IMG/VR virus record: IMGVR_UViG_3300048833_000285
Location: 1 to 25,844 of that record
Length of the DNA: 25,844 nt
Strand: one strand, 5' to 3'
DNA from: a virus
Position numbers and translations under genes: made by a program. A model generated the notes under the pieces. The model did not search any database. It saw only the letters and a program-made list of their open reading frames with translations, and was not told where the DNA came from. This document shows positions 5,454-12,552 of the stretch, piece after piece (the first letter of the stretch is position 1; each line of letters starts with the position of its first letter).

Positions 5454-8200
5454 CCTTTTGCAATGAAAAGTAAGTCGATCGCCTTGGCGATGGGGGCGAA
5501 GTCCTTCGCCGTCCATTGCGTAGGTATGCCACTGCTGCGTACCGTCTTCAGGTCCTTGAGCAGGGCCTCGTCACCACTGCGCACGGCCACGTACTGGCTG
5601 TATGCCCGCGCCCACTGTTCCTTGGGGTTGGCCAGGTAAGTGTAATACTTGCGCAGGCGTAGGGGCAGGCGCACGTCATTGCCTGCGGTGTCCTTTACGA
5701 TGCCGGTGTTCAGTACTTCGTTGATGCCCTTGATCACCTTGCTCTGGGCCATGGCCGCCTGCACCGCCTTCATCTCTGCACTGGCAATGCTGCTGGTGCC
5801 CCAGGACACACCCTGCCCCAGGCCAATGTGGTCAAGCCAGTGGCCCACCTCGTGTGCCAGCGTCAGGTGCTGGTGATCGCCGGTGAGGCGCACACCGATA
5901 TCCACTGCATTGTAGAAGGTGCTTCGGTAGAAGCCGAACGCCTTTGCCCTGGTAGGCTTCAGCGGGATCGCGCTCAGCACACCATCACCGTGTACGCTGT
6001 CGATCGCCTTCATGGTCCGCGTCAGCACAGTGCTCAGGGCCTTGTTGTCCGTGGTGAGCGAGCCGCTCACCGGCGTACCCTGGGCGCGGTTGGTGATGGC
6101 CGCGCCTTCATCACCCAGGACATCCTGCACCAGCTTCTCCACCTTGGCCTTCACGGCCTTCGGTGCCTTGCTACTGTAGGGGTGGTCCTTGGGGAACACC
6201 ACGCCATCCTTGCCCACGTTGCTGGCGAACATGCCTTTGCGGACAGGCTCCCAGTTGGCGGGCAGGCTGCGGCCACCACCCAGGCGAGCCACCTGCTCCA
6301 CATCGCACCTACAGCGCCAGCCGTTGGGTGGATAGTTCGTGTCCCAGAATGGGTGATCGATGTGTTCGGTGATGCCGTCATAGCCCTCGTGCTCATCGCG
6401 CACACGGTCATCGCCCACCGTGCTGTAGCGCAGGAAGGGGAAGAGGTCCCGGTCTGCCTGTAGGTCCGTCCAGCGCTGGGCCATCTGACCGCTGGCCACC
6501 GCGTGCTCATACTCGCTGCGCAGGTAGTTCTTGTTGTAGGTCTCGTCAATGGCCAGCACCCGCTTCTTGAAGTCAACGAAGGAGCGGAACTGGCCGTCCT
6601 CGTCCATCAGTTCAGCGCTCACGGCCTTGGCCACTTGGTAGCTCTTGAAGCCGGAGAACGTGAATACGTTGTCCCGCATGAAGGCCTGCAGCTGCTCGCT
6701 CTGTGGCCCTGCACCATCATCCAGGTCCATGCCGCCCATCACGCCCTTGAACAGCTGGTCCGCTGTCCACTGCATCAGCTTCGGGTCTACGTGGTCACCG
6801 GTGATGCGGCCGTCATGGAAGGCCCTGGCCAGTTCATCCATGATGCCATCGCTGTCCTCGTCCGGTCCACCAGCGGCCGTGAAGCCGTGGGTGTGCCCGT
6901 GGGCGCGGTACAGTCGATCGATGGCCTTCTGCATGCTGGCCGTGTCTGCTCGGTCTACTTCATCATCCGCCTCACCCTCCTCCTCCTTCTTTGGTGTGGC
7001 AGGGTCGGCCTTAGGTGCGTCCTCCTTGGCCTTGTCCAGCTTGATGCGCTCTGCAGCCGTGGGCATGGGGATGCCGTAGGTATCGTACCAGTAGCTCTCC
7101 GGCACGTCCACCTGTTCGGCCACCTTCTTGTCCACCTCAATGCGCTTCTCCAGGGGCAGGCCCACGGTCACATCAAAGGCAAAGCGGCCATCCTTCACAG
7201 GGTAGCCCAGGCGCATCAGGCGGTCCTTCAGCTCCCAGTTCAGCAGGAACTCGATGCGCTTCATGTCGGCCAATGCGATGTCGGCCTCCACGCCTTGGTG
7301 AACATCGCCCAGGCTGCGGGCACCGTTCTCCCCCTGCTCGGTGGTGAGCGTGTTGCCCAGGAAGATCTTGGAGAGCTCCGCGTTGCAGGCGCTCACCATG
7401 TCCTTGAAGATGGCGCTCTGGCCCTGGCTGCTGGCCGGGTTATGGAACTCCAGTGAGGTGCCATCCGGGATCACCGCATAGCCTGCACCGCCCATCTCTG
7501 CCAGGGCGGTCATCAGCTTGCTCCTGGTGCTCTCGTCCCAGGGGTTGTACTTACCCACCCTGAAGGGCTGGCCGAACAGCTCCACGAACTGTGCCCAGTC
7601 CCCGAAGGTGCCCCGCTTGTAGAGGATGTACGGCAGGGCGATCATCATCGCGCCCAGGTCACGGGGCCTGCCCACTTCGATCAGGTAGGGCGTGTACTTC
7701 GGGTCCTCCCGGTACATGATCCAGGGCGTGGTGGTATTGCTGGCGTCCTTGCTGATGTGGCCGAACTCGGGCACCACGTTCGCACGCGGTACCACCTCGC
7801 ACCGGCTGATGAGGCCCGCCTCCGGTATCAGCTCCAGTAGGGTGGGGCCATAGGGCACCACCTGCATGCTGCCGGTGATGAAGTCATAGAACCAGGGCGT
7901 GTCCAGGATGTCCTCGTGGATGCTCTTCATCAGCGCATCGCTGGCACCGTCCTGCACCCAGGTGATGCGCTTGTTCGCCACGTTGATGGTGCGCTTGTTC
8001 AGCACCGCGTGGAAGTGGCCGTCCAAGGCCAGGTTCTCATAGAGCTCATACAACGCCTTGCGCCGTGGGTTCTCAATGGACCGGGCGCTGTTGATGGCGG
8101 CCTGCACATCAGCGATGTCCTGGTTGCGCAGGGTGATGCGGGCCACGTTGACCTGGCCGATGACCGGTGATGACTTCCCTACCCGTGCGTTCTGGCTCAT
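5438..8200 (-). CDS. portal (DUF935) - MuF - zinc metallopeptidase fusion
   Basis: 920 aa, three modules. Residues 1 to about 395 are the portal protein, DUF935/Mu gp29-like (WVQDGASDALMKSIHEDIL, then NPWDESTRSKL and GQSAIFKDMVSACNAELSKI). An acidic/Lys linker (about 395-425) follows. Residues about 500-635 are a MuF/gp30 head-morphogenesis domain: RYSTVGDDRVRDEHEGYDG, then HPFWDTNYPPNGWRCRCDV ending near C632. The C-terminus (about 725-920) contains H783-E-V-G-H787-W-L-D, an HExxH zincin motif, with E861 in KEQWARAYSQY as a possible third ligand. In Mu, portal and MuF are separate genes. Here one translation product would enter procapsids at portal stoichiometry. The peptidase may mature head proteins or be carried into the host. 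Confidence 0.88.
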   Translation of the reverse strand: MSQNARVGKSSPVIGQVNVARITLRNQDIADVQAAINSARSIENPRRKALYELYENLALDGHFHAVLNKRTINVANKRITWVQDGASDALMKSIHEDILDTPWFYDFITGSMQVVPYGPTLLELIPEAGLISRCEVVPRANVVPEFGHISKDASNTTTPWIMYREDPKYTPYLIEVGRPRDLGAMMIALPYILYKRGTFGDWAQFVELFGQPFRVGKYNPWDESTRSKLMTALAEMGGAGYAVIPDGTSLEFHNPASSQGQSAIFKDMVSACNAELSKIFLGNTLTTEQGENGARSLGDVHQGVEADIALADMKRIEFLLNWELKDRLMRLGYPVKDGRFAFDVTVGLPLEKRIEVDKKVAEQVDVPESYWYDTYGIPMPTAAERIKLDKAKEDAPKADPATPKKEEEGEADDEVDRADTASMQKAIDRLYRAHGHTHGFTAAGGPDEDSDGIMDELARAFHDGRITGDHVDPKLMQWTADQLFKGVMGGMDLDDGAGPQSEQLQAFMRDNVFTFSGFKSYQVAKAVSAELMDEDGQFRSFVDFKKRVLAIDETYNKNYLRSEYEHAVASGQMAQRWTDLQADRDLFPFLRYSTVGDDRVRDEHEGYDGITEHIDHPFWDTNYPPNGWRCRCDVEQVARLGGGRSLPANWEPVRKGMFASNVGKDGVVFPKDHPYSSKAPKAVKAKVEKLVQDVLGDEGAAITNRAQGTPVSGSLTTDNKALSTVLTRTMKAIDSVHGDGVLSAIPLKPTRAKAFGFYRSTFYNAVDIGVRLTGDHQHLTLAHEVGHWLDHIGLGQGVSWGTSSIASAEMKAVQAAMAQSKVIKGINEVLNTGIVKDTAGNDVRLPLRLRKYYTYLANPKEQWARAYSQYVAVRSGDEALLKDLKTVRSSGIPTQWTAKDFAPIAKAIDLLFIAKGWRTK

Positions 8201-8275
8201 TCGTTTTCTTCGATTTGCGGGCTTATCTCCCCTTGGGTGGGGTTCCGATACCGCTCGCGGTGGGTTCGTGGCTAT

Positions 8276-8312
8276 TTAAGGCCGCTTAAGGGGTCTTTAA
8301 GGGGGTCCCTTA
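8276..8312. repeat. three TTAAG repeats and hairpin between gp36-like and portal genes
   Basis: TTAAG occurs at 8276-8280, 8286-8290 and 8297-8301, about 10-11 bases apart, in an otherwise gene-free gap (8201-8309). TAAGGG (8298-8303) and CCCTTA (8307-8312) form a perfect 6-bp hairpin that overlaps the stop codon of the gp36-like gene. The gap is the only sizeable one in a leftward operon where genes otherwise overlap, so it may hold a processing, attenuation or protein-binding site. Confidence 0.4.
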
Positions 8313-8750
8313 GTTCAGGTGATTGTTCCGGCGTGGGTTGCTCCCATACTGGACGTATTCCTTGGCATCGCCATCGGGGCTGGGTACCAGGGGCAGGTCG
8401 GGCGGGTTCACCTCTTGCTTCTGCACCCGGTGCAGCCACTTCTCGGCCGCCTCATAGTTGTACACCCGCATGTCCGGCACCTGGTTGGCGGGCAGGCGCT
8501 GGTACAGGTAGTACAGGCTGATGTCCACCGCATACTTCACCAGGATCGGGTTGCGGTCGCTGCCCGTTGCGTTGAAGATGGCCACCACGTCATAGCGGGC
8601 GTTGAGGTAGCCGCGCATCAGTTCAATGGCCGTGTTCTCGGCATCATCCAGGAGAGAGGTCAGCAGGCCGCTGTTGCCCCCGGCGATGCGCAGCAGGATA
8701 TCGCTATCGATGCTGGTCTGGTAGTCGGTCTCGGTGATGAAGGTGCTCAT
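8310..8750 (-). CDS. gp36-like head-tail connector (DUF1320)
   Basis: 146 aa. The sequence has the DUF1320 pattern: acidic N-terminus with DYQTSIDSDILLRIAGG, a helix with AENTAIELMRGYLNARYDV, then the signature NPILVKYAVDISLYYLYQRL and a helical AAEKWLHRVQKQEVNPPDLP. Family members (Mu gp36) sit at the head-tail junction. Here it overlaps the zinc-ribbon gene by 4 bases and is followed by a 109-base gap with TTAAG repeats before the portal gene. In Mu, gp36 lies downstream of the capsid gene, so its position between terminase and portal is rearranged. The ATG at 8750 is the natural start. Length is normal for the family. Confidence 0.88.
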   Translation of the reverse strand: MSTFITETDYQTSIDSDILLRIAGGNSGLLTSLLDDAENTAIELMRGYLNARYDVVAIFNATGSDRNPILVKYAVDISLYYLYQRLPANQVPDMRVYNYEAAEKWLHRVQKQEVNPPDLPLVPSPDGDAKEYVQYGSNPRRNNHLN

Positions 8751-9061
8751 TTGAAGGTGTGTTTACAGCGCATGCAGGACATGCCGCGAATGCTGGATAG
8801 GAACCGCACGGCCAGTTCCTCACTTCCGCATTGAGGACAGATGGCAACGATGGGTAGGTCTGGCGTTGTAGGCTTGTAGACGGCATAGCCATCGTTCCGC
8901 GAGTCCTCAATTACGAAGGCGTGGAAGTTGCCCCAGCCACGCAGGATAGCGTTGGTCATCTCTAGGTGGGCACCTGGCACCTCGCAGACCTTCCCTTCGC
9001 GCAAGGCATCGAGCAGCTCCTTGCGTGTGGATGGTCGGTAGTATGTCGCTACCTCACTCAT
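8747..9061 (-). CDS. zinc-ribbon protein between terminase and connector
   Basis: 104 aa. The C-terminus carries two CxxC knuckles, CPQC and CMRC, about 18 residues apart, forming a probable zinc ribbon. The N-terminal part (RPSTRKELLDALREGKVCEV, then a GWGNFHAFVIED-like stretch and GYAVYKPT) is a compact alpha/beta segment. It overlaps the large terminase by 4 bases and the gp36-like gene by 4 bases, so it is translated with the head genes. A packaging accessory role (DNA or terminase contact) is possible by position. Zinc ribbons of this kind also occur in unrelated proteins, so the function is unknown. Confidence 0.75.
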   Translation of the reverse strand: MSEVATYYRPSTRKELLDALREGKVCEVPGAHLEMTNAILRGWGNFHAFVIEDSRNDGYAVYKPTTPDLPIVAICPQCGSEELAVRFLSSIRGMSCMRCKHTFK

Positions 9062-10566
9062 AGCCGGTGCTTGCTTCTGTGGCGCTGCCCGATGCTGATG
9101 TCAGCACCATCCGTCACTGCGCTCTGCAGGTCATGGATGGCCCCCTCCAGGGCATCGGGTCCGTCCTTGTGTGTCTTCACGCCCGGCTGGAAGTTCAGGA
9201 GTTGCTCCTTCAGGCGCTTCATGTGGTGGTCCTCGTCCTCGGCTTCGTTGAAGTACACGTTGCCGCGTTCAAAGTGTCCGCTGATGGCCTCGATACGGGC
9301 GTCCTTCTCGGGCTTCTTGCGCTTGTCGCCTTGCAGGGGCAGGGGCACGCCGCGCTTCAGGGCCTCAGCGGCGAAGTCCTGGTAAAGCAGGTCCTGCAGG
9401 AATACCTCCTCCATCCGCAGGCGCACGGCACCGCCGCGCTGCTGCACATAGGTCTGCAGCTCGTAGCCCCAGCCCACCATCTCAATAACGCTGGCCACGC
9501 CCACGAATGCCTTGATGATGTGGTACTGGCCTTCGTGCAGGCCCACCAGTACCCACGCCTTGCTGTCCGAGGTAGAGGACTTCTTGAAGCCGGGGTCCAA
9601 GTAGCCCACCAGCGCCCGGTAGCTCTTCAGCGGGGGCAGCTTCTTGCTCACCAGCCATTCACGCTGGAAGGTCTTTCCCTCCTGGATCGGGTTATTGAAG
9701 TACTCCCGCTGGGCTACGTTGTAGCCCATCTTCGTGATCATGAACTGGCACTCCTCCAGGGTGTAGCGCTCCGGCCATGACGGCTGACCCTTATCATCCA
9801 GGATGTTCACCGTCATCTTGTGATCGGCGATCTCGTACACCCTGGCCAGTACCATGTCCTTGGCGAAGCGGTTGCCCACCATCACGAAGCGGCCCCGGCC
9901 GGTGATGTCCATGGCACCGAACAGCGCACCGCGTAGCCACTTCTCGGCCTCGTCCACCCGCTTGGGGTTGCGGCTCTGCTCGTCCTCATCGAAGTCATCC
10001 GCCACGATGTAGTCCGGGCGCACGGGTTCATTGCGGACACCGCGTGGGCTCTGCCCGCTGCCGATGGCCACGAAGAACCAACCCTGCTGGGTGATGAACC
10101 GACCTTGCTCCCAGTCACCGAGACCCTTGAAGGGACCGAAGTCCTGGATAAGGCGCTGGTTCGCCTCCAGCTCTGCCTGCAGGTCGCTGAGCAGGGTGAT
10201 GGCGTTGGTCTCGCTGTAGCTGGTGAGGAGCATGGTGCGCAGCTCACCGTTCACCGAAAGGAACAAGGGGTTCAGTATGGTGTGGATCACGCTCTTCGCG
10301 TGTGCCCGTGCGATCACCCACACGAACACCCCGCGCGGGTGGTCATACACTGCACGCTGTTGCTTCAGCTGGAACTTGCCGAAGGGTGCGGTACAGTAGT
10401 GCGGGAAGTAGTATGCACAGAACTCTTTGAAGTCCCCTTTAAGCCGGGCCACACGTTCCTCCTTCACACGCGGGCTCTCGTCCACGTCCACCGGGGTGGC
10501 ACGGCGAATGCCCAGGAGGTGGTCCTCCCAGGCGCGTAGTGCGTGGCGTTCTCCCGGCTTCAGCAT
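9058..10566 (-). CDS. terminase large subunit
   Basis: 502 aa; the ATPase/nuclease that packages phage DNA into procapsids through the portal. The ATPase part shows a Walker A-like loop ARAHAKS (K91, S92), where the usual Gly before Lys is Ala, and a Walker B YIVADD (residues 186-191) with nearby acidic residues. FVMVGNRF (227-234) is a coupling motif. The nuclease part shows YLDPGFKKSST (D324) and the C-terminal HKDGPDALEGAI (D468, D471), the usual RNase H-like acidic residues. Length is close to Mu gp28 and related terminases. The start overlaps the small-subunit stop as TGATG. A phage that packages by headful would cut host-flanked DNA as Mu does; that is inference. Confidence 0.95.
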   Translation of the reverse strand: MLKPGERHALRAWEDHLLGIRRATPVDVDESPRVKEERVARLKGDFKEFCAYYFPHYCTAPFGKFQLKQQRAVYDHPRGVFVWVIARAHAKSVIHTILNPLFLSVNGELRTMLLTSYSETNAITLLSDLQAELEANQRLIQDFGPFKGLGDWEQGRFITQQGWFFVAIGSGQSPRGVRNEPVRPDYIVADDFDEDEQSRNPKRVDEAEKWLRGALFGAMDITGRGRFVMVGNRFAKDMVLARVYEIADHKMTVNILDDKGQPSWPERYTLEECQFMITKMGYNVAQREYFNNPIQEGKTFQREWLVSKKLPPLKSYRALVGYLDPGFKKSSTSDSKAWVLVGLHEGQYHIIKAFVGVASVIEMVGWGYELQTYVQQRGGAVRLRMEEVFLQDLLYQDFAAEALKRGVPLPLQGDKRKKPEKDARIEAISGHFERGNVYFNEAEDEDHHMKRLKEQLLNFQPGVKTHKDGPDALEGAIHDLQSAVTDGADISIGQRHRSKHRL

Positions 10567-11018
10567 CAGACCAGCAGGCTCTTGATGTACTGGTCGCTGA
10601 GCTCACCGAAGCGCTTGGTGGTCTCCAGGTCGCTGGCCTCGCGCAGCCACTTGGTGAAGCGCATGAACACGTTCACCGTGGCACTGAGGCCCGTGTCCTG
10701 CTCCAGCTTGGCGATAGCGGCGCTCAGCTTGTTCTGGGTGTCGGCCTCCGTGGCCGTGGGGTAGCGGCGCTCGGGGTCCCGCTGTTCGATCGCGGTGTTC
10801 AGTGCGCTCAGCTGCTGGTAGAACCGGCTCAGTTCGCTCTCCTTGGTGGTGGTCACAGCGGCCCGCTGCTTGTCCCATCCATCGGCGTTCTTCCACAGGC
10901 TGATGGTCTTTTCGCTCACACCGATCAACGCTGCGATATCCTGCTGCAGCACGCCATTGCGGACGTAGAGCTGCTGGGCCTTGCTGCGCTTCTCGGCCAT
11001 CTTCCCCTTGCTTGCCAT
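10566..11018 (-). CDS. terminase small subunit-like (DUF1804/gp27-like)
   Basis: 150 aa from the ATG at 11018. An HTH is clear at the N-terminus: KRSKAQQLYVRNGVLQQDIA, then GVSEKTISLWKNADGWDKQRA, the pattern of DUF1804 and other small terminases that recognise DNA. The remainder is helical (ELSRFYQQLSALNTAIEQRD, ...FGELSDQYIKSLL), as expected for oligomerisation. A GTG six bases upstream (11024) would add two residues; ATG is preferred. It is the first gene of the leftward late operon, and ACACTTTTGTGT, containing a promoter-like CACTTTTG, stands directly before it. Its stop overlaps the large terminase start by 1 base. Confidence 0.85.
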   Translation of the reverse strand: MASKGKMAEKRSKAQQLYVRNGVLQQDIAALIGVSEKTISLWKNADGWDKQRAAVTTTKESELSRFYQQLSALNTAIEQRDPERRYPTATEADTQNKLSAAIAKLEQDTGLSATVNVFMRFTKWLREASDLETTKRFGELSDQYIKSLLV

Positions 11019-11066
11019 GGACACAAAAGTGTGATCCTACCCGCGCGTAAGGAATTCGGGTTTCCC

Positions 11067-11141
11067 CGTTACTGGCAAGCGTTGGGTAACGCGTCCCCAT
11101 TGGCCGGGTAACGGCCGGAAGCGATTTGATACGCGTTGCCC
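11067..11141. promoter_or_regulatory. four GGGTAACG-related motifs in divergent late region
   Basis: GGGTAACG occurs directly at 11084-11091 and 11106-11113, exactly 22 bases apart. Inverted relatives flank it: CGTTAC at 11067-11072 and CGTTGCCC at 11134-11141. The set sits in the 149 bases between the two divergent late operons, the position expected for a late-gene activator (compare Mu C or Mor). The activator itself is not identified in the window. Confidence 0.5.
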
Positions 11142-11156
11142 GTGCGTTGACTTTTG
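11125..11156 (+). promoter_or_regulatory. rightward late promoter, Bacteroidota type
   Basis: TTTG (11125-11128) and GACTTTTG (11149-11156) are separated by exactly 20 bases, matching TTTG, N19-21, TAnnTTTG except for the first base. The start site would be near 11162, only a few bases before the protease ATG at 11168, giving an almost leaderless mRNA. The opposite direction has CACTTTTG (minus strand, 11031-11024) at a similar position before the terminase gene but lacks a clear upstream TTTG, so that side may depend more on an activator. Confidence 0.5.
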
Positions 11157-11167
11157 CCCTCGTCAAG

Positions 11168-12337
11168 ATGCCACACACGCAGAAACATCAGTTCGTAGCG
11201 GCGGCCACGCGCCAGGGTACCGAGGTGGTCCTGGTGCTCAGCGGCTACATCTGGCCGGACAACAGCAACGCGTCCGCTGCCATCGCTGCGCAGTTGGCCA
11301 CGCTCCAGGAAGGTGACCAGCTCACCGTGATGGTGCGCAACCTGTACGGTGGTGACACGGACGAGGGGATGACCATCTACCACGACCTGCTGACCTACAA
11401 GCCGAAGGTGAAGGTGGACGGTGTGGTGGCCAGCATGGGCTTCGCCATCATGCTCGCCGGTACGGAGATCGAGATCAGCAGCCACAGCAAGGGCATGATG
11501 CACCGGCCCACCGGTGGGTGTATCGGTGACTTCGAGGACATGCGCGAACGGGCGGACCGGAACGAGCAGATCTACAACGAACTGGCCGACCTGATCGCCG
11601 CCCGCACCGGCATGACCGCTGACCTGGTGAAGGCCACCCTGATGCCCAAGGGCAAGGACGTATGGCTGACCCCCGCCAAGATGGTGGAGATGAAGCTGGC
11701 CGACCGGGTGACCACGGGCAGCCTGCTGCGCAGCACCGTGGCCATGAAGGAGCTGCGCAAGCTCACCGATGCAGATGACATCCTGGGCAAGTTCCAGGCA
11801 TGCCTGGATGAAGACGAACTGCCAACCTCACAAACCGAGGCACCCATGAACAAGGAACTGTTGAAGACGCTCGGCCTGCCCGAGTCCGCAACGCAAGAGC
11901 AGTATGACGCTGCTGTTGCCGAGCGCATCAAGAAGGGCGATGCCGCCAGTGTGCGTCTCGCCGATGTGGAACGCGACCAGGCGGCCGCCCAGGAGAAGGA
12001 GCTCGATGAGCTTCTGGACAACGGGGTGAAGAGCAACGTCCTGACCATTGCCCGGCGCGATGAGCTGAAGGCTCAGGCCAAGGGCAACGTGGCCGTGGTG
12101 CTGCCCATCGTGAAGAGCCTGGTGCAGGACATGCAGCCGCACCGCTCTGCCACTGAGCAGATCCGTGGCACCCCGGACAGCGCCACGGCCAAGAAGATGG
12201 CCGACCGTGCGGAGTGGGACTATAAGCAGTGGGCCGAAAAGGACCCCACTGGCCTGGCCCAGATGCAGCAGAAGGACAACGCAGCCTTCGAGGCGCTCAA
12301 GAAGGCTTACGTCGATAACCTGCGCAGCGCTCGGTAA
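11168..12337 (+). CDS. prohead protease (ClpP-like, S14) fused to scaffold
   Basis: 389 aa. Residues 15-185 are a ClpP/S14-type serine protease: VDGVVASMGFAIMLAG with nucleophile S89, KGMMHRPTGG with H112, and KGKDVWLTPAKMVEMKLAD with D164 corresponding to the ClpP Asp. Residues from about 227 are a charged helical scaffold (NKELLKTLGLPESATQEQYD, ending in KKAYVDNLRSAR) with no enzyme motifs. The protease cuts scaffold and head proteins during capsid maturation. An ATG at 11126 in the same frame would precede the likely transcription start, so 11168 is used. It is the first gene of the rightward late operon, and its stop overlaps the next start (TAATG). It matches the Mu gpI/gpZ arrangement. 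Confidence 0.9.
   Translation: MPHTQKHQFVAAATRQGTEVVLVLSGYIWPDNSNASAAIAAQLATLQEGDQLTVMVRNLYGGDTDEGMTIYHDLLTYKPKVKVDGVVASMGFAIMLAGTEIEISSHSKGMMHRPTGGCIGDFEDMRERADRNEQIYNELADLIAARTGMTADLVKATLMPKGKDVWLTPAKMVEMKLADRVTTGSLLRSTVAMKELRKLTDADDILGKFQACLDEDELPTSQTEAPMNKELLKTLGLPESATQEQYDAAVAERIKKGDAASVRLADVERDQAAAQEKELDELLDNGVKSNVLTIARRDELKAQAKGNVAVVLPIVKSLVQDMQPHRSATEQIRGTPDSATAKKMADRAEWDYKQWAEKDPTGLAQMQQKDNAAFEALKKAYVDNLRSAR
11846..12337 (+). CDS. nested scaffold protein, in-frame internal start
   Basis: An ATG at codon 227 of the protease gene is preceded by GAGG six bases upstream, in a phage whose other starts mostly lack such a signal. Starting here yields a 163-aa acidic/helical protein (MNKELLKTLGLPESATQEQY...) containing only the scaffold. 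Mu gpZ inside gpI and lambda Nu3 inside C are made exactly this way, giving many scaffold copies per protease. Domain logic and the upstream GAGG support it; expression is inference. Confidence 0.6.
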   Translation: MNKELLKTLGLPESATQEQYDAAVAERIKKGDAASVRLADVERDQAAAQEKELDELLDNGVKSNVLTIARRDELKAQAKGNVAVVLPIVKSLVQDMQPHRSATEQIRGTPDSATAKKMADRAEWDYKQWAEKDPTGLAQMQQKDNAAFEALKKAYVDNLRSAR

Positions 12338-12552
12338 TGATGCACCACCCTGGTGATGCCCTCGTCTCCGTGCTTGCAGGGTCGGCAACGGCCCTGCTGG
12401 CACACGCTGCCAACCTCGTAGAGGCGGCCAGCTTGGGAGGTGAGCTGTTGAGCACGGTGCTCTACGGCTTCATAGGGGGCGCAGCCGGGTACATGGGCCG
12501 CTTGCTGATCGATCACTTGAAGAACCGAAAACGAACCAACCCGAAACAATGA
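12337..12552 (+). CDS. small two-segment membrane protein between scaffold and capsid
   Basis: 71 aa. Two hydrophobic stretches, about residues 8-28 (ALVSVLAGSATALLAHAANL) and 38-58 (LLSTVLYGFIGGAAGYMGRL), are separated by a short loop. A basic tail, HLKNRKRTNPKQ, follows. The size and plan resemble a class II holin, but the gene lies within the head module: its start overlaps the scaffold stop (TAATG) and its stop overlaps the capsid start (ATGA). The lysis cassette is elsewhere, near 14443-15925, with its own holin candidate. A membrane role in prohead assembly is another possibility. I do not recognise the family. Confidence 0.75.
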   Translation: MMHHPGDALVSVLAGSATALLAHAANLVEAASLGGELLSTVLYGFIGGAAGYMGRLLIDHLKNRKRTNPKQ

